A DNA stretch of 64,000 bases from Enterobacter quasihormaechei (GCF_004331385.1 NZ_SJON01000012.1:1-64000); one strand, 5' to 3'; positions 1 through 10,366 are shown, counted from the stretch's first letter. Notes: generated by a model not told the origin, from the letters alone. Translations and numbers: made by a program.

Positions 1-42
1 TCTTCCGAAGTGACAAGAGGAAATTTAAAAAAAGTTTCTGAC
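1..42 (-). promoter_or_regulatory. rRNA operon P1 promoter, UP element and -35 box (partial)
   Basis: Read on the minus strand, this edge closely matches the upstream part of E. coli rrn P1 promoters: an A/T-rich UP element at about 17-42, then CCTC and the -35 hexamer TTGTCA (plus-strand TGACAA, 11-16). The -10 box and the rRNA genes lie beyond the left edge. In E. coli rrnC sits next to yieP in this orientation, so context agrees. The stretch up to about 140 would hold the Fis activation sites of the rrn promoter, but no site fits the Fis consensus well enough to place it. Confidence 0.82.
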
Positions 43-165
43 CGTGTTTTTTTTCACCAAAAGCGATGAGATCAAGCTACAAATTGTTCTATTTGATGTA
101 TCTGCAACCACAATCACACCTGAGATGGCATAATTAGCCGCATCAATATTTAAGGAATAAAAGCG

Positions 166-873
166 ATGCCATTAAGCGCACAACAGTTGGCAGCTCAAAA
201 AAACCTGTCGTACGTGCTGGCAGAAAAGCTGGCCCAGCTGATCTTAGCGGGTAAATATGCCCCAGGGAGCATCCTGCCCAGCGAGATGGAACTGGGGGAT
301 CGGTTTGGCGTAAGCCGTACCGCCGTTCGCGAAGCGGTAAAAACATTAACGGCGAAAGGAATGGTGCTTCCACGCCCGCGCATTGGCACCCGCGTTATGC
401 CTCAGGGGAACTGGAACTTTCTGGATCAGGAATTACTCACCTGGTGGATGACCGAAGATAACTTTAATCAGGTCGTTGATCACTTTCTGGTCATGCGCAG
501 CAGTCTTGAGCCTCAGGCCTGCCTGCTTGCCGCCACGCTCGGCACGGCAGAGCAAAAAGCGCAGCTCAATACATTAATGGAAGAGATGGTGTTTCTGAAA
601 AAGCACTTTAACCGCGAACGCTGGATAGAGGTCGATATGGCCTGGCACGAACATATCTATAATATGAGCGGAAATCCTTTCCTAACCTCCTTTGCTTCTT
701 TATTCCATTCTGTGTACCACACTTACTTTACCTCTATCACACAAGATGAGGTGGTGAAGCTGGATCTGCATCAGGCGATAGTCGATGCCATTCAGGAGAG
801 CGACGGGCAGCGAGCCCTGAGTGCGTGCCAGGCGTTGCTGGCCGCGCCAACCCACCAGCAGGTAAATAAATGA
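166..873 (+). CDS. yieP: GntR/FadR-family transcriptional regulator YieP
   Basis: A 235-residue FadR-subfamily GntR regulator. The N-terminal winged helix-turn-helix (about residues 12-75) contains the typical pattern [20 protein letters not shown]. The C-terminal FCD-type helical domain follows, with conserved Asp/His positions in the run [18 protein letters not shown]. It is near-identical in length and layout to E. coli YieP. AAGGA lies upstream of the chosen ATG. The stop overlaps the start of hsrA (ATGA), so the two are probably co-transcribed. It lies divergently from the rRNA promoter at the window edge. Its ligand and targets cannot be read from the sequence. Confidence 0.93.
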   Translation: MPLSAQQLAAQKNLSYVLAEKLAQLILAGKYAPGSILPSEMELGDRFGVSRTAVREAVKTLTAKGMVLPRPRIGTRVMPQGNWNFLDQELLTWWMTEDNFNQVVDHFLVMRSSLEPQACLLAATLGTAEQKAQLNTLMEEMVFLKKHFNRERWIEVDMAWHEHIYNMSGNPFLTSFASLFHSVYHTYFTSITQDEVVKLDLHQAIVDAIQESDGQRALSACQALLAAPTHQQVNK

Positions 874-2303
874 CTGAGAAAAAAGCACGCAGTATGGCCG
901 GATTGCCGTGGATTGCAGCCATGGCGTTCTTTATGCAGGCACTGGATGCCACTATCCTCAATACCGCCCTTCCCGCCATAGCCCAAAGCCTTAACCGCTC
1001 CCCGCTGGCGATGCAATCCGCCATCATCAGCTATACCCTGACGGTGGCGATGCTTATTCCGGTCAGCGGCTGGCTGGCCGATCGTTTCGGCACGCGTAAA
1101 GTGTTCATGCTGGCGGTGACGCTGTTCACCCTCGGTTCTCTGGCGTGCGCCCTCTCCACTTCTCTGACGGAACTGGTTATCTTCCGCGTCCTACAGGGGA
1201 TAGGCGGCGCGATGATGATGCCCGTCGCGCGTCTGGCGTTATTGCGCGCCTATCCGCGCAGCGAACTGCTCCCGGTGCTCAACTTTGTGACCATGCCGGG
1301 GCTGGTCGGGCCGATACTTGGCCCGGTACTCGGCGGCGTACTGGTGACCTGGGCAAGCTGGCACTGGATCTTCCTGATTAACATTCCGATTGGTGTGGCA
1401 GGGCTGATTTACGCCCGCAAATATATGCCGAACTTCACCACGCCACGGCGCAGCTTCGATATGGGCGGCTTCTTCTTGTTTGGCCTGAGCCTGGTCCTGT
1501 TCTCCAGCGGGATGGAGCTGTTTGGCGAGAAAATCGTAGCGACGTGGCTGGCGCTGGCCGTCATCCTCAGCGGTATACTGCTGTTCCTTCTTTATATACG
1601 CCATGCGCGCCGCCACCCGACGCCGCTTATCTCTTTATCTCTCTTTAACACCCGAACGTTCTCCGTCGGGATCGCGGGCAATATAGCTTCACGTCTCGGC
1701 ACGGGCTGTGTGCCTTTCCTGATGCCGCTGATGCTTCAGGTTGGTTTTGGCTATCCGGCGCTGATTGCCGGCTGCATGATGGCCCCCACGGCGATGGGCT
1801 CGATCCTGGCAAAATCGACGGTCACGCAGGTGCTGCGCTGGTTTGGCTATCGTAAGACGCTGGTTGGCGTGACGGTATTTATCGGATTGATGATTGCGCA
1901 GTTCTCCCTGCAATCTGCGGCGTTACCGATATGGATGCTGATCCTGCCGCTGTTTGTGCTGGGGATGGCTATGTCGACGCAGTTCACGTCGATGAACACG
2001 ATTACGCTTGCGGATCTCACCGATGAGAACGCCAGCAGCGGCAACAGCGTACTGGCAGTGACCCAACAGCTGTCGATTAGCCTCGGGGTAGCCGTGAGCG
2101 CGGCGGTGCTGCGGTTTTATGAAGGGTTTGACGGTACGAATACCGTTGAGCAGTTCCACTATACCTTTATCACTATGGGCGCGCTTACCGTGGTATCGGC
2201 GGTGGTCTTTATGTTGTTAAAGCCGAAAGACGGCCGGAACCTGATTAAAGAGCGTCACAAAGAAAAGGCTAAACCGAACCGCGTTCCATCAGAACAGGAG
2301 TAA
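870..2303 (+). CDS. hsrA: MFS transporter HsrA (DHA2-type, 14 TM)
   Basis: Major facilitator superfamily protein of the DHA2/EmrB-like drug-proton antiporter type, 477 residues, about 14 hydrophobic segments. The early motif around residue 23 ([20 protein letters not shown]) and the loop [14 protein letters not shown] are hallmarks of this group. It corresponds to E. coli HsrA (YieO). The start overlaps the yieP stop by 4 bases, indicating translational coupling. The last 35 bases overlap the 3' end of convergent rbsR. The C-terminal tail is basic and cytoplasmic (Lys/Arg rich). The substrate is unknown. Confidence 0.92.
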   Translation: MTEKKARSMAGLPWIAAMAFFMQALDATILNTALPAIAQSLNRSPLAMQSAIISYTLTVAMLIPVSGWLADRFGTRKVFMLAVTLFTLGSLACALSTSLTELVIFRVLQGIGGAMMMPVARLALLRAYPRSELLPVLNFVTMPGLVGPILGPVLGGVLVTWASWHWIFLINIPIGVAGLIYARKYMPNFTTPRRSFDMGGFFLFGLSLVLFSSGMELFGEKIVATWLALAVILSGILLFLLYIRHARRHPTPLISLSLFNTRTFSVGIAGNIASRLGTGCVPFLMPLMLQVGFGYPALIAGCMMAPTAMGSILAKSTVTQVLRWFGYRKTLVGVTVFIGLMIAQFSLQSAALPIWMLILPLFVLGMAMSTQFTSMNTITLADLTDENASSGNSVLAVTQQLSISLGVAVSAAVLRFYEGFDGTNTVEQFHYTFITMGALTVVSAVVFMLLKPKDGRNLIKERHKEKAKPNRVPSEQE

Positions 2304-3261
2304 GCTGCAAACGTTGCTGTTGCAGCGTGGGCTGCGCCATACGGTGGATCAACACGTCGATGGCCAGCTCACCCAGTTCATCCTTCGGCTGATGGATCGT
2401 GGTCAGCGGCGGCGTCATGTAGCGCGCCAGTTCGATATCATCGTAACCGACGATCGCCATATCGTCCGGAACACGTAACCCCGCCTGATACAGCGCCTGG
2501 TAAGCTCCGAATGCCATCGCATCGTTACCAATAAACACGGCCTGCGGGCGCGGCTCTTGCGCCAGCAGTTTCTGCATTGCTTCAAATCCACCGTTAAATT
2601 CGAAATCGCCGGTGATGCGATAGCCATCAGGAATGGCAAGCCCTGCCCGCTCCATTGCTGAAAGATAGCCTTCCAGACGCAGGCGCGCCGGGGTTTTATC
2701 CAGCGGGCCGGTAATACAGGCAATGCGGGTATGACCTTTATCAATCAGGTGCTGCGTCGCCATATCGCCGCCCAGCAGGGAGTTATCCTGAATCAGATCG
2801 CTGGTTCCGTCGAACGGCGCCCAGTCCATCATTACCGTGGGAATTGAAGGGTAGCGCTGAATGATCTCTTTCGAGGGCTGATGCGTTTCGGTACAGAGCA
2901 GCAGCAATCCGTCGACGCGTTTTTGCATGAGCGTCTCCAGGTTACGGTTCATGCGCTGCTCGTCCCCTTCGGTATTGCACAGTACCAGGCTATAGCCGCG
3001 CTCGAAGCAGCTGCGCTCCACGCCGCGCACCAGTTCAGAATAGAAAGGGTTGGTACTGGCCGTGATCAGCATGCCGATGGTGCGCGTCTGGTTAAGCTTC
3101 AGGCTGCGCGCCAGCGCGGACGGCGCATAGTTGAGCTCTTTAATTGCAGCGTCAACTTTCTCCCGAATCGCCTCGCTGACGAAGCGATCGTTATTGATAA
3201 CGTGGGAGACGGTCGAGGTAGAAACGCCCGCCATACGGGCGACATCTTTCATTGTGGCCAA
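2269..3261 (-). CDS. rbsR: Ribose operon repressor RbsR
   Basis: LacI/GalR-family repressor, 330 residues. The N-terminal helix-turn-helix reads [20 protein letters not shown], followed by the hinge helix ([11 protein letters not shown]) and a periplasmic-binding-protein-like core that binds ribose. The start giving the E. coli-like N terminus (MATMKDV) is a TTG at 3261; an ATG three codons later (3252) is the alternative. It is the last gene of rbsDACBKR, 3 bases after rbsK. It should repress the operon through the palindromes at 8137-8152 and 8216-8231, and may act on purine genes as in E. coli. Its 3' end overlaps hsrA by 35 bases. Confidence 0.95.
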   Translation of the reverse strand: MATMKDVARMAGVSTSTVSHVINNDRFVSEAIREKVDAAIKELNYAPSALARSLKLNQTRTIGMLITASTNPFYSELVRGVERSCFERGYSLVLCNTEGDEQRMNRNLETLMQKRVDGLLLLCTETHQPSKEIIQRYPSIPTVMMDWAPFDGTSDLIQDNSLLGGDMATQHLIDKGHTRIACITGPLDKTPARLRLEGYLSAMERAGLAIPDGYRITGDFEFNGGFEAMQKLLAQEPRPQAVFIGNDAMAFGAYQALYQAGLRVPDDMAIVGYDDIELARYMTPPLTTIHQPKDELGELAIDVLIHRMAQPTLQQQRLQLTPVLMERGSV

Positions 3262-3264
3262 GCA

Positions 3265-4194
3265 TTACCCCTGCTGACTTAAGAATTCATCAATCTCTTT
3301 ACGCCATGGAACAGAAGGCTGAGCGCCTTTACGCGTCACTGCAATCGCGGCGGCGGCATGCGCAAAGCGGATCGCGTCATCCATTGCTTTTCCTTCCAGC
3401 AATGCCGTTACCAGCGCACCGTTGAAGGTGTCGCCTGCGGCGATGGTATCAATAGCTTTGACCTTAAAGCCCGGTACGCGACGGCCTTCGCCATTGACGC
3501 TAGCCCACACCCCACGGCTGCCGAGGGTGATTATCACGGTTCCAATGCCTTTTTCGTGCAACGCACGCGCCGCGCGCGCTGCATCGTCATCATTTTCGAC
3601 ACGGATACCCGTCAGCTTTTCCGCTTCGGTTTCGTTCGGGGTGATGATATCCACCAGCGCCAGCAGTTCGTCTGATAATACACGGGCAGGCGCAGGGTTA
3701 AGTACGACAGTGGTATGATTTTCATGCGCAATTTTCGCGGCGGCCAGCACGCTTTCAACCGGAGACTCCAGCTGCATCAGCAGGGCTTCCGCTCCGGCGA
3801 TGATCCCACGCTGCGCTTCGACGCGCTCAGTCGTTAACGCGGCGTTAGCCCCCGCATGAATACCGATGACATTCTCACCTTCCGCATTGACGAAGATCAG
3901 CGCCACGCCGGTAGATTCCCCTTCAACAACGCTGACGGGTGCAGTATCGATGTTGTCGCTTGCCAGCTGTTTACGTACGCGCTCGCCGGTATCGTCATCA
4001 CCCGTACAGGCGATAAACGCGATATTCGCCCCGCTGCGCCCGGCGGCAACCGCCTGGTTTGCGCCCTTACCGCCGAACGCGACCTGATACTGATTGCCGG
4101 TGACGGTTTCGCCCGGCGTGGGGAACGTTTCAAGGTTAAGAATGTGATCGGCATTGATACTGCCAAGGACGACGAGGTTGCCTGCGGTTTTCAT
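3265..4194 (-). CDS. rbsK: Ribokinase
   Basis: PfkB-family sugar kinase, 309 residues, phosphorylating ribose to ribose 5-phosphate in the cytoplasm. The N-terminal signature GGKGANQAVAAGRSGAN (substrate and oxyanion region) and the C-terminal PfkB motif TIAAGDTFNGAL with the catalytic Asp (about residue 255) are intact. The start MKTAGNLVVLGS at 4194 matches E. coli length; an upstream in-frame extension to 4251 runs through the intergenic hairpin and is unlikely to be translated. The gene follows rbsB after a 108-base gap containing two hairpins, and rbsR follows after 3 bases. Confidence 0.96.
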   Translation of the reverse strand: MKTAGNLVVLGSINADHILNLETFPTPGETVTGNQYQVAFGGKGANQAVAAGRSGANIAFIACTGDDDTGERVRKQLASDNIDTAPVSVVEGESTGVALIFVNAEGENVIGIHAGANAALTTERVEAQRGIIAGAEALLMQLESPVESVLAAAKIAHENHTTVVLNPAPARVLSDELLALVDIITPNETEAEKLTGIRVENDDDAARAARALHEKGIGTVIITLGSRGVWASVNGEGRRVPGFKVKAIDTIAAGDTFNGALVTALLEGKAMDDAIRFAHAAAAIAVTRKGAQPSVPWRKEIDEFLSQQG

Positions 4195-4218
4195 GTATTG
4201 AGGTGTCCATCTGAGAGC

Positions 4219-4294
4219 GCCACCGGTATTACCCGGTGGCGTATGCCACACTTTTCTTTTATTTGGTGTCCCTCAGGCAGCCAGCGACTGCCTG
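4219..4294 (-). repeat. Two intergenic hairpins between rbsB and rbsK
   Basis: Two perfect inverted repeats lie in the 108-base gap. The first has arms GCCACCGG (4219-4226) and CCGGTGGC (4233-4240) and looks REP-like. The second has arms CAGGCAG (4274-4280) and CTGCCTG (4288-4294) and starts 9 bases after the rbsB stop. Such structures after a periplasmic binding-protein gene commonly protect the upstream mRNA from 3' exonucleases and lower downstream expression. That fits the need for excess RbsB over RbsK and RbsR. The role is inferred. Confidence 0.6.
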
Positions 4295-4302
4295 AATCGC
4301 CT

Positions 4303-5193
4303 TTACTGCTTAATGACCAGCTTCAGGTCAACAGGGTATTTGGCCTGAACTTTTTCGCCCTTCAGCACTTTATCGGCAGTTTGCACGCCAGTCGCGCCAA
4401 TCTGCTCAGGCAGCTGAGCGATGGTCGCAGCCAGTTTGCCATCATTTACTGCTTTTTCTCCATCCGGCGTGCCGTCAAATCCGACAACCATCACATCTGA
4501 TTTACCCGCAGTCTGGAGCGCACGCAGCGCACCGAGCGCCATTTCGTCGTTCTGTGCAAATACCGCCTGCACATCTGGATGCGCGGTCAGCAGGTTCTGC
4601 ATAACGTTCAGACCCTTAGTACGGTCGAAGTCTGCCGGCTGGCTCGCCAGTACGTTAAATTTATGCGCCGCGACAGCCTGCTGGAAGCCTTCACCACGTT
4701 CACGGGCCGCGGAAGTACCGGCGATACCCTGCAATTCGATCACTTTCGCGCCTTCACCGGCTTTCTTCGCGATGTAGTCACCAGCGATTTTTCCGCCCAG
4801 TACGTTATCAGACGCAATGTGGCTGACCACGTCGCCTTTCGTCGCCTGACGGTCCAGGGTGATCACCGGGATCTTCGCCTGGTTTGCCATCTTCACGGCG
4901 TTACCGACCGCGTCGGAATCCGTTGGGTTGATCAGCAGGATTTTCGTACCGCGTACGGTTAAGTCCTGAACGTTAGCCAGCTCTTTCGCCGGGTTGTTCT
5001 GTGAATCCAGCACCACCAGGTTGTAGCCCAGTTTGTCTGCTTCTTTCTGCGCACCGTCCTTCAGAGAGACGAAGAACGGGTTGTTCAGGGTAGAGACAAC
5101 CAGCGCGATGGTATCTTTCGCCATGGCGTTAGCACTTACGGTTGCGCTCAGCGCGACAGCAGAAACCAGGGTAGCCAGTTTTTTCATGTTCAT
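4303..5193 (-). CDS. rbsB: Ribose ABC transporter substrate-binding protein
   Basis: Periplasmic D-ribose receptor, 296 residues, almost identical to E. coli RbsB. A signal peptide (about residues 1-25) ends at AMA before mature KDTIALVV. The type I periplasmic-binding fold includes LNNPFF near the N terminus, ITLDRQA, and the [10 protein letters not shown] and VVGFDG segments lining the sugar site. It delivers ribose to the RbsAC transporter and to the chemoreceptor Trg. It is preceded by rbsC (27-base gap) and followed by two hairpins. Confidence 0.97.
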   Translation of the reverse strand: MNMKKLATLVSAVALSATVSANAMAKDTIALVVSTLNNPFFVSLKDGAQKEADKLGYNLVVLDSQNNPAKELANVQDLTVRGTKILLINPTDSDAVGNAVKMANQAKIPVITLDRQATKGDVVSHIASDNVLGGKIAGDYIAKKAGEGAKVIELQGIAGTSAARERGEGFQQAVAAHKFNVLASQPADFDRTKGLNVMQNLLTAHPDVQAVFAQNDEMALGALRALQTAGKSDVMVVGFDGTPDGEKAVNDGKLAATIAQLPEQIGATGVQTADKVLKGEKVQAKYPVDLKLVIKQ

Positions 5194-5220
5194 ATCTAAG
5201 ATGTCCTGTAGTGTCGTCAG

Positions 5221-6186
5221 TTACTGTTTTTTGTTGTCTACCAGTACCGCCAGCAAAATCACCACTGCCTTAACGATCATCTGGTAATAGGAGGAAACAC
5301 CTAACAAATTCAAACCATTATTCAGGAAACCGAGGATCAGTGCGCCGATCAATGTCCCAACAATGCGACCTTTACCGCCCGCAAGGCTCGTACCGCCCAG
5401 AACCACCGCCGCGATGGCATCCAGCTCGTATCCCGTTCCCGCCGTTGGCTGTGCGGAAGAGAGGCGCGCCACTTCGATGATGCCCGCCAGAGAGGCCAGC
5501 AGGCCGCACAGGGAGTAAACGATAATTTTGACTTTATTGACGCTGATGCCGGACAGACGCGTGGCCGCTTCATTACCGCCCAGCGCATAGATATACCGGC
5601 CCAGGCGGGTATGGTGCAGCATGTACCACGCCGCCAGGAAAACGATAGCCATGATCCAGACCGGCGTCGGGATGCCCAGCGGGCGTCCAATACCGAACCA
5701 GCCAAACAGGTCGGCGTTATCCGTAAATCCGGTATTCACCGGGCTACCGTTGGTGTACACCATGGTCACGCCGCGCAGCAGCAACATCATCACCAGCGTG
5801 GCGATAAACGCCTGAACGCGACCTTTCGCTACTATCACACCGGTGACGGCGCCAATCGCTGCGCCTGCAGCCAGGGCAGCGGCAACGGCCACCAGCGCGT
5901 TAACTTCAATGCCGACAATCGACGCGGCAATCGCACCAGTGAGCGCCAGCAGGGAACCGACGGACAGATCGATACCCGAGGTCAGAATCACCAGCGTCAT
6001 CCCCACCGCCATAATGGCGTTGACGGAAGTCTGCTGAAGAATATTGAACAGGTTATTGACGGTAAAAAAGTTCGGGCTCATGGTCGAGACAATCGCGATC
6101 AGCACCAGCAGGGCAATCAGCGATTTTTGTTCCATCAGCCATGCCTTTGTGAAATAGCGGCGACCAGAAACAGCCTGGATAGTCAT
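5221..6186 (-). CDS. rbsC: Ribose ABC transporter permease
   Basis: Inner-membrane permease of the CUT2/BPD_transp_2 family, 321 residues with roughly eight to ten hydrophobic helices. Conserved family stretches are GMTLVILTSGIDLSVGSLLA and, near the C terminus, LGGTSLAGGKGRIVGTLIGA, which contacts the ATPase. It pairs with RbsA and receives ribose from RbsB. Length and sequence match E. coli RbsC almost throughout. It begins 4 bases after the rbsA stop, so the two are tightly coupled. Confidence 0.96.
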   Translation of the reverse strand: MTIQAVSGRRYFTKAWLMEQKSLIALLVLIAIVSTMSPNFFTVNNLFNILQQTSVNAIMAVGMTLVILTSGIDLSVGSLLALTGAIAASIVGIEVNALVAVAAALAAGAAIGAVTGVIVAKGRVQAFIATLVMMLLLRGVTMVYTNGSPVNTGFTDNADLFGWFGIGRPLGIPTPVWIMAIVFLAAWYMLHHTRLGRYIYALGGNEAATRLSGISVNKVKIIVYSLCGLLASLAGIIEVARLSSAQPTAGTGYELDAIAAVVLGGTSLAGGKGRIVGTLIGALILGFLNNGLNLLGVSSYYQMIVKAVVILLAVLVDNKKQ

Positions 6187-6190
6187 CTTC

Positions 6191-7696
6191 TTACTCCTGA
6201 TTCACGCGATTAAGCTTGCCCACAGCGGCAGCCATCAGAACTTCCTGGGTGGCCTGCTCGCGAGTGAATTCACCGCCGAGATGCCCTTCATGCATGACGA
6301 TAATGCGATCGCTCATGCCTAATACTTCTGGCATCTCGGAAGAGACCAGAATGATGCTCAGACCGTCGGCCTTGAACTGGTTAATCAGCTGATAGATCTC
6401 TTTTTTCGCGCCCACGTCCACGCCGCGGGTTGGCTCGTCGAGGATCAGCACTTTCGGGCGCGTCATCAGACCGCGGGCAATCGCCACTTTCTGCTGATTC
6501 CCGCCGGACAGCAGGCCAATCGCCTGCTCCATCGACGGCGTTTTAACGTTGAAGAGACGGATAAAATCGCTGACCGCCTGCTGTTCGTCTTTGTGCTTCA
6601 GGCTGCCGCCGCTGCGGCTGAAATAGCGCAGCGCGGTCAGGGACATGTTCTCTTTAACCGACATGCCCAGCACTAAGCCGTCGCGCTTGCGGTCTTCGGA
6701 GATATAGACGATGCCGTTCGCCAGCCCGTCCTGCGGCGAGCGGGTGATCACTTCATGACCGTCAAGGGTAACGTAACCGCTGGTGCGCGGCAGTGCGCCA
6801 TACAGCACTTTCATCAGTTCGGTACGGCCCGCGCCCATCAGACCCGCAACGCCCAGGATCTCGCCCTGGCGCAGGGTAAAGGTCACATCGTTAACGCCCG
6901 GACCGCAGAGGTTATCTACCTTCAGGCGGATCTCGCCCGGCGCTTTGTCCAGATGCGGATATTGGTCCTCGAGCTTACGTCCCACCATCATTTCGATCAG
7001 CGTATCTTCGGTCAGCGTCGCCACTTCACGCTCGGCGATAAACTGCCCGTCGCGGAAGACGGTCACGTCGTCGCAAATTTCGAAGATCTCTTTCATGCGG
7101 TGAGAGATATAGACAATGCCGCGCCCCTGCGCTTTCAGCTCGCGGATCACGCGGAACAGGGATTCGGTTTCGGTATCGGTCAGGGCGTCGGTCGGTTCAT
7201 CCATAATGATGACCTTCGATTCAAAGCTCAGCACCTTCGCGATTTCCACCATCTGCTGATCGCCGATGGAGAGGTCGCCCACCAGGCGGTCGCTCTTGAA
7301 GCGCAGGTTCAGCTTCGCCAGCAATTTGTCCGCTTCGGCATACATGGTTTTCCAGTCGATTTTGCCAAACCGGTTCACGAACTCGCGGCCCAGGAAGATG
7401 TTCTCCGCAATGGTCAGCTGCGGGATCAGGTTTAGCTCCTGGTGAATAATGCCGATGCCCGCTTCCTGTGAGGATTTCGGGCCGCTGAAGGTGGTCTCTT
7501 TGCCCAGCCATAAGAGCGAACCGGCATCGCGTTGGTAGATACCGGTCAGCACTTTCATCATGGTGGATTTGCCGGCGCCGTTTTCGCCCACCAGCGCCAT
7601 TACGCGACCGGAATAGACGTTCAGCGCCGCGCCGGAGAGGGCTTTAACGCCCGGGAACGACTTATCGATCCCTTTGAGTTGGAGTAATGCGTCCAT
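6191..7696 (-). CDS. rbsA: Ribose ABC transporter ATP-binding protein (tandem ATPase)
   Basis: Duplicated ABC ATPase, 501 residues, energising ribose import with RbsC. The first half has a normal Walker [10 protein letters not shown] (residues 37-45), a degenerate signature (LSIGDQQM) and Walker B ([11 protein letters not shown]). The second half has [11 protein letters not shown] where Walker A should be, lacking the usual Lys, with a canonical signature (LSGGNQQK) and [13 protein letters not shown]. This asymmetry is typical of RbsA. Start MDALLQLKG at 7696 follows E. coli; an in-frame extension to 7741 would run into rbsD. It follows rbsD by 7 bases. Confidence 0.96.
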   Translation of the reverse strand: MDALLQLKGIDKSFPGVKALSGAALNVYSGRVMALVGENGAGKSTMMKVLTGIYQRDAGSLLWLGKETTFSGPKSSQEAGIGIIHQELNLIPQLTIAENIFLGREFVNRFGKIDWKTMYAEADKLLAKLNLRFKSDRLVGDLSIGDQQMVEIAKVLSFESKVIIMDEPTDALTDTETESLFRVIRELKAQGRGIVYISHRMKEIFEICDDVTVFRDGQFIAEREVATLTEDTLIEMMVGRKLEDQYPHLDKAPGEIRLKVDNLCGPGVNDVTFTLRQGEILGVAGLMGAGRTELMKVLYGALPRTSGYVTLDGHEVITRSPQDGLANGIVYISEDRKRDGLVLGMSVKENMSLTALRYFSRSGGSLKHKDEQQAVSDFIRLFNVKTPSMEQAIGLLSGGNQQKVAIARGLMTRPKVLILDEPTRGVDVGAKKEIYQLINQFKADGLSIILVSSEMPEVLGMSDRIIVMHEGHLGGEFTREQATQEVLMAAAVGKLNRVNQE

Positions 7697-7703
7697 GATG
7701 GCC

Positions 7704-8123
7704 TCAGAAGGTGACGCCAGCACAGAGAATGATATTCGCATACGGGGAACACTCCCCGCTGCGAATCACCGCCTGACTGTCTGCGGTTTGTTGTTTGAAC
7801 TGCTCGTGCGTTGTGTAACGAATTTCTATGGTGTTTCCCTGGCGTTGTTGCAGCTGCTCAATATGGCTGAGCAACGTTTCGTGAAGTTGCGGATTATGTT
7901 GTTTGATTTCCGCGGCGAGAATGGCCGTCTCAACCTGCATTTCCGCGGTCACCACCTCCAGTACCTGCATGAACGAGGGCACGCCCTGCGTTAACGCCAT
8001 ATCGATACGGGTTGTGCTGCGCGGAACCGGTAAGCCTGCATCGCAAACCACCAGCGTATCGGTATGCCCAAGACGGGAAATAACCGATGAGATTTCTGAG
8101 TTGAGTACCGTGCCTTTCTTCAT
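7704..8123 (-). CDS. rbsD: D-ribose pyranase
   Basis: RbsD/FucU-family mutarotase, 139 residues, converting beta-pyranose to beta-furanose ribose so that ribokinase can use it. The conserved N terminus [15 protein letters not shown] carries, with [14 protein letters not shown], the active-site His and Asp. The C terminus [19 protein letters not shown] is invariant in the family. The start at 8123 is preceded by GGAG (in GGAGCAAAAA). It is the first gene of rbsDACBKR; the operator and promoter lie just upstream (8137-8232). Confidence 0.96.
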   Translation of the reverse strand: MKKGTVLNSEISSVISRLGHTDTLVVCDAGLPVPRSTTRIDMALTQGVPSFMQVLEVVTAEMQVETAILAAEIKQHNPQLHETLLSHIEQLQQRQGNTIEIRYTTHEQFKQQTADSQAVIRSGECSPYANIILCAGVTF

Positions 8124-8136
8124 TTTTTGCTCCACT

Positions 8137-8231
8137 AGCGAAACGTTTCGCTAAAAACAGTGTAGCCGCAAAAATGTTCAGAAAACCATCATGACGTAAC
8201 GGATTTGTGATCAACGTCGAAACGTTTCGCT
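8137..8231 (-). promoter_or_regulatory. rbs promoter with two RbsR operators and a candidate CRP site
   Basis: A perfect 16-base palindrome, AGCGAAACGTTTCGCT, lies at 8137-8152. A second copy at 8216-8231 matches 14 of 16 bases and keeps the core CGAAACGTTTCG. Their centres are 79 bases apart, suitable for looping. A minus-strand -10 box TACACT is at 8159-8164, which puts the start near 8152 inside operator 1. TGTGA-N6-TCGAA at 8206-8221 is a half-conserved CRP site whose centre would fall about 61.5 bases upstream of that start, and it overlaps operator 2. Operators are strongly supported; the CRP site is a weak match. Confidence 0.8.
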
Positions 8232-8279
8232 AAGTGAAATATTGAGGTGATTTTGGCGGGTATGTTGCGGATCTGGTAG

Positions 8280-8305
8280 GCCGGGTAAGCGCAGCGCCAC
8301 CCGGC
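8280..8305. repeat. REP element downstream of kup
   Basis: Single palindromic REP unit with arms GCCGGGT/ACCCGGC around AAGCGCAGCGCC, just past the 3' end of kup. It belongs to the same family as the other REP loci in this window and probably stabilises the kup 3' end. Confidence 0.75.
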
Positions 8306-8319
8306 ATTTTTAGAAGGAC

Positions 8320-10188
8320 TTAAATCTCGACCTGCGTACCCAGCTCAATCACGCGATTAGGCGGGATCTCAAACTGGTCAGGCGCACGCAGGGCGTTACG
8401 TTGCAGGATGAGATACAACTTACCGCGCAGACGCAGATACCATGGGCGCTTGCCGATGATCAGCGACTCGTGGGACATAAAGAACGACGTCTCCATCATG
8501 CGGCAGCTCAGCCCTTCCAGACCGCAGCGGTGGAATACTTCTTCTACGTTCGGCGTTTCGCGCCAGCCGTAGCTCGCCACCACGCGCCAGAAGGTTGGCG
8601 ACAGTTGCTCGATCTGTACGCGGCGCACGTTGTGAACGTACGGCGCATCTTCGGTGCGCAGCGTCAGCAGGATCACGCGCTCGTGCAGCACTTTGTTGTG
8701 CTTAAGGTTATGCATCAGTGCAAACGGGATCACGTTCAGCGCACGAGACATATACACCGCCGTGCCCGGCACGCGCACCGGCGGGGATTTCTCCAGCGAG
8801 GCGATCATCGCCTCCAGAGAATTACCGTGCTCATGCATACGACGCAGCAGGCGGAAACGTTCGCTCTTCCACGTCGTCATCACGATGAACATCACCAGAC
8901 CCAGCGTCAGCGGCAGCCAGCCACCGGAGACAATCTTGTCGAGGTTCGCAGAGAACAGCGGCACGTCGATGCAGAGGAAGCCAACCAGGATCAGCCCCAC
9001 GAGGAACTTATTCCAGTGCCAGTTACGGTACGCCACGGTGGTGGAGAGAATAGAGGTCAACACCATCGTTCCGGTCACCGCGATACCGTACGCCGCCGCC
9101 AGGTTACTGGAGTGCTCGAAGCTGACGATAACAATCACAACCGCGAAATAGAGCAGCCAGTTGACGAACGGAATGTAGATCTGGCCTGACTCCATCTCAG
9201 AGGTATGAATAATGCGCATTGGCGAGAGATACCCCAGACGCACGGCCTGACGCGTCAGGGAGAAGACGCCGGAAATAACGGCCTGAGAGGCAATGACCGT
9301 CGCCAGCGTCGCCAGGATCAGCATCGGAACCAGCGCCCAGTCCGGCGCCAGCAGGAAGAACGGGTTTTTAATCGCTTCAGGATGGGCAAGCAGCAGCGCG
9401 CCCTGGCCGAAGTAATTCAGCACCAGTGAAGGCAGGACAACGCTAAACCAGGCGACGCGAATAGGGAGTTTCCCGAAGTGGCCCATATCCGCATACAGCG
9501 CTTCAACACCGGTAATGGAAAGCACCACCGCGCCCAGCGCTACGAACGACACCACTTTATATTCAAGGAAGAAATGAACTGCCCACATCGGGTTCAGCGC
9601 GTGCAGGACGTCGGGGTTGGCAATAATGCTGCGCAAGCCCAGCGCCGCCAGGATCAGGAACCAGGCCAGCATAATAGGCGCAAACAGCTTACCCACCAGC
9701 CCGGTACCGTGTTTTTGTATGGCAAACAGCAATGTCAGCACGATAATAGCGAGTGGCACGACCCACGTATCAAGCTGCGGCGCGACAATCTCCAGCCCCT
9801 CTATGGCCGACATCACCGAAATCGCCGGCGTAATCACCACTTCCCCATAGAAGAAGCTGCCGCCAATCAGGCCGATAATGACCAGCACGGAGGTCATTCT
9901 TGCAGAGGTATTGCGCCCGGCAAGGGACATCAGGGTCAGAATACCGCCCTCGCCCGCGTTATCAGCCCGCATAACGAAGGAGAGATACTTCAGGGAGACC
10001 ACCAGGATCAGCAGCCAGAAGATGAGCGAGAGAAAACCAAATACGGCGTCACGCTCTACACCAAAACCAAACTGACCGGACAGACATTCACGAAGCGTAT
10101 AAAGCGGGCTGGTGCCGATATCACCGTAGACAACCCCGATCGCCGCAAGCGTTACTGCGGGTAATGATTGCTTATTATCAGTGCTCAT
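8320..10188 (-). CDS. kup: Low-affinity potassium uptake protein Kup
   Basis: KUP/HAK/KT-family K+:H+ symporter, 622 residues, in the inner membrane. The N terminus has the family signature [17 protein letters not shown], where the Asp is important for transport. About 12 transmembrane helices fill the first 430 residues, followed by a cytoplasmic C-terminal domain ending in [15 protein letters not shown]. It is a monocistronic gene flanked by the rbs promoter region on one side and divergent ravA on the other. Sequence and length match E. coli Kup (TrkD). Confidence 0.97.
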   Translation of the reverse strand: MSTDNKQSLPAVTLAAIGVVYGDIGTSPLYTLRECLSGQFGFGVERDAVFGFLSLIFWLLILVVSLKYLSFVMRADNAGEGGILTLMSLAGRNTSARMTSVLVIIGLIGGSFFYGEVVITPAISVMSAIEGLEIVAPQLDTWVVPLAIIVLTLLFAIQKHGTGLVGKLFAPIMLAWFLILAALGLRSIIANPDVLHALNPMWAVHFFLEYKVVSFVALGAVVLSITGVEALYADMGHFGKLPIRVAWFSVVLPSLVLNYFGQGALLLAHPEAIKNPFFLLAPDWALVPMLILATLATVIASQAVISGVFSLTRQAVRLGYLSPMRIIHTSEMESGQIYIPFVNWLLYFAVVIVIVSFEHSSNLAAAYGIAVTGTMVLTSILSTTVAYRNWHWNKFLVGLILVGFLCIDVPLFSANLDKIVSGGWLPLTLGLVMFIVMTTWKSERFRLLRRMHEHGNSLEAMIASLEKSPPVRVPGTAVYMSRALNVIPFALMHNLKHNKVLHERVILLTLRTEDAPYVHNVRRVQIEQLSPTFWRVVASYGWRETPNVEEVFHRCGLEGLSCRMMETSFFMSHESLIIGKRPWYLRLRGKLYLILQRNALRAPDQFEIPPNRVIELGTQVEI

Positions 10189-10337
10189 AGACTAGTCTTT
10201 TCGTTTGAATAACAAATGTGTGCTTAGTCCCTTGGCCCACAAAAAGCGCACAGTATGCACGATTCAATGCAAAATCGTACCCCTAAATGCAGCCGCATTA
10301 ATGTAGCGCAAAGAAAATAGCGCCGCACTTCAGCCTA

Positions 10338-10366
10338 TTACCAGGCCAGACCGAAACGTCTATACT
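10338..10366 (+). promoter_or_regulatory. Candidate ravA-viaA promoter
   Basis: TTACCA (10338-10343) and TATACT (10361-10366) are separated by 17 bases, 44 bases before the ravA start. The extended CTATACT form of the -10 box is the type favoured by sigma S, and ravA-viaA is known to be sigma S dependent in E. coli. Assignment is from sequence only. Confidence 0.55.

Noticed and set aside
4195-4251. N-terminal extension of rbsK
   Set aside because: It would be translated from within a hairpin and is not present in ribokinases; the start at 4194 matches the family.
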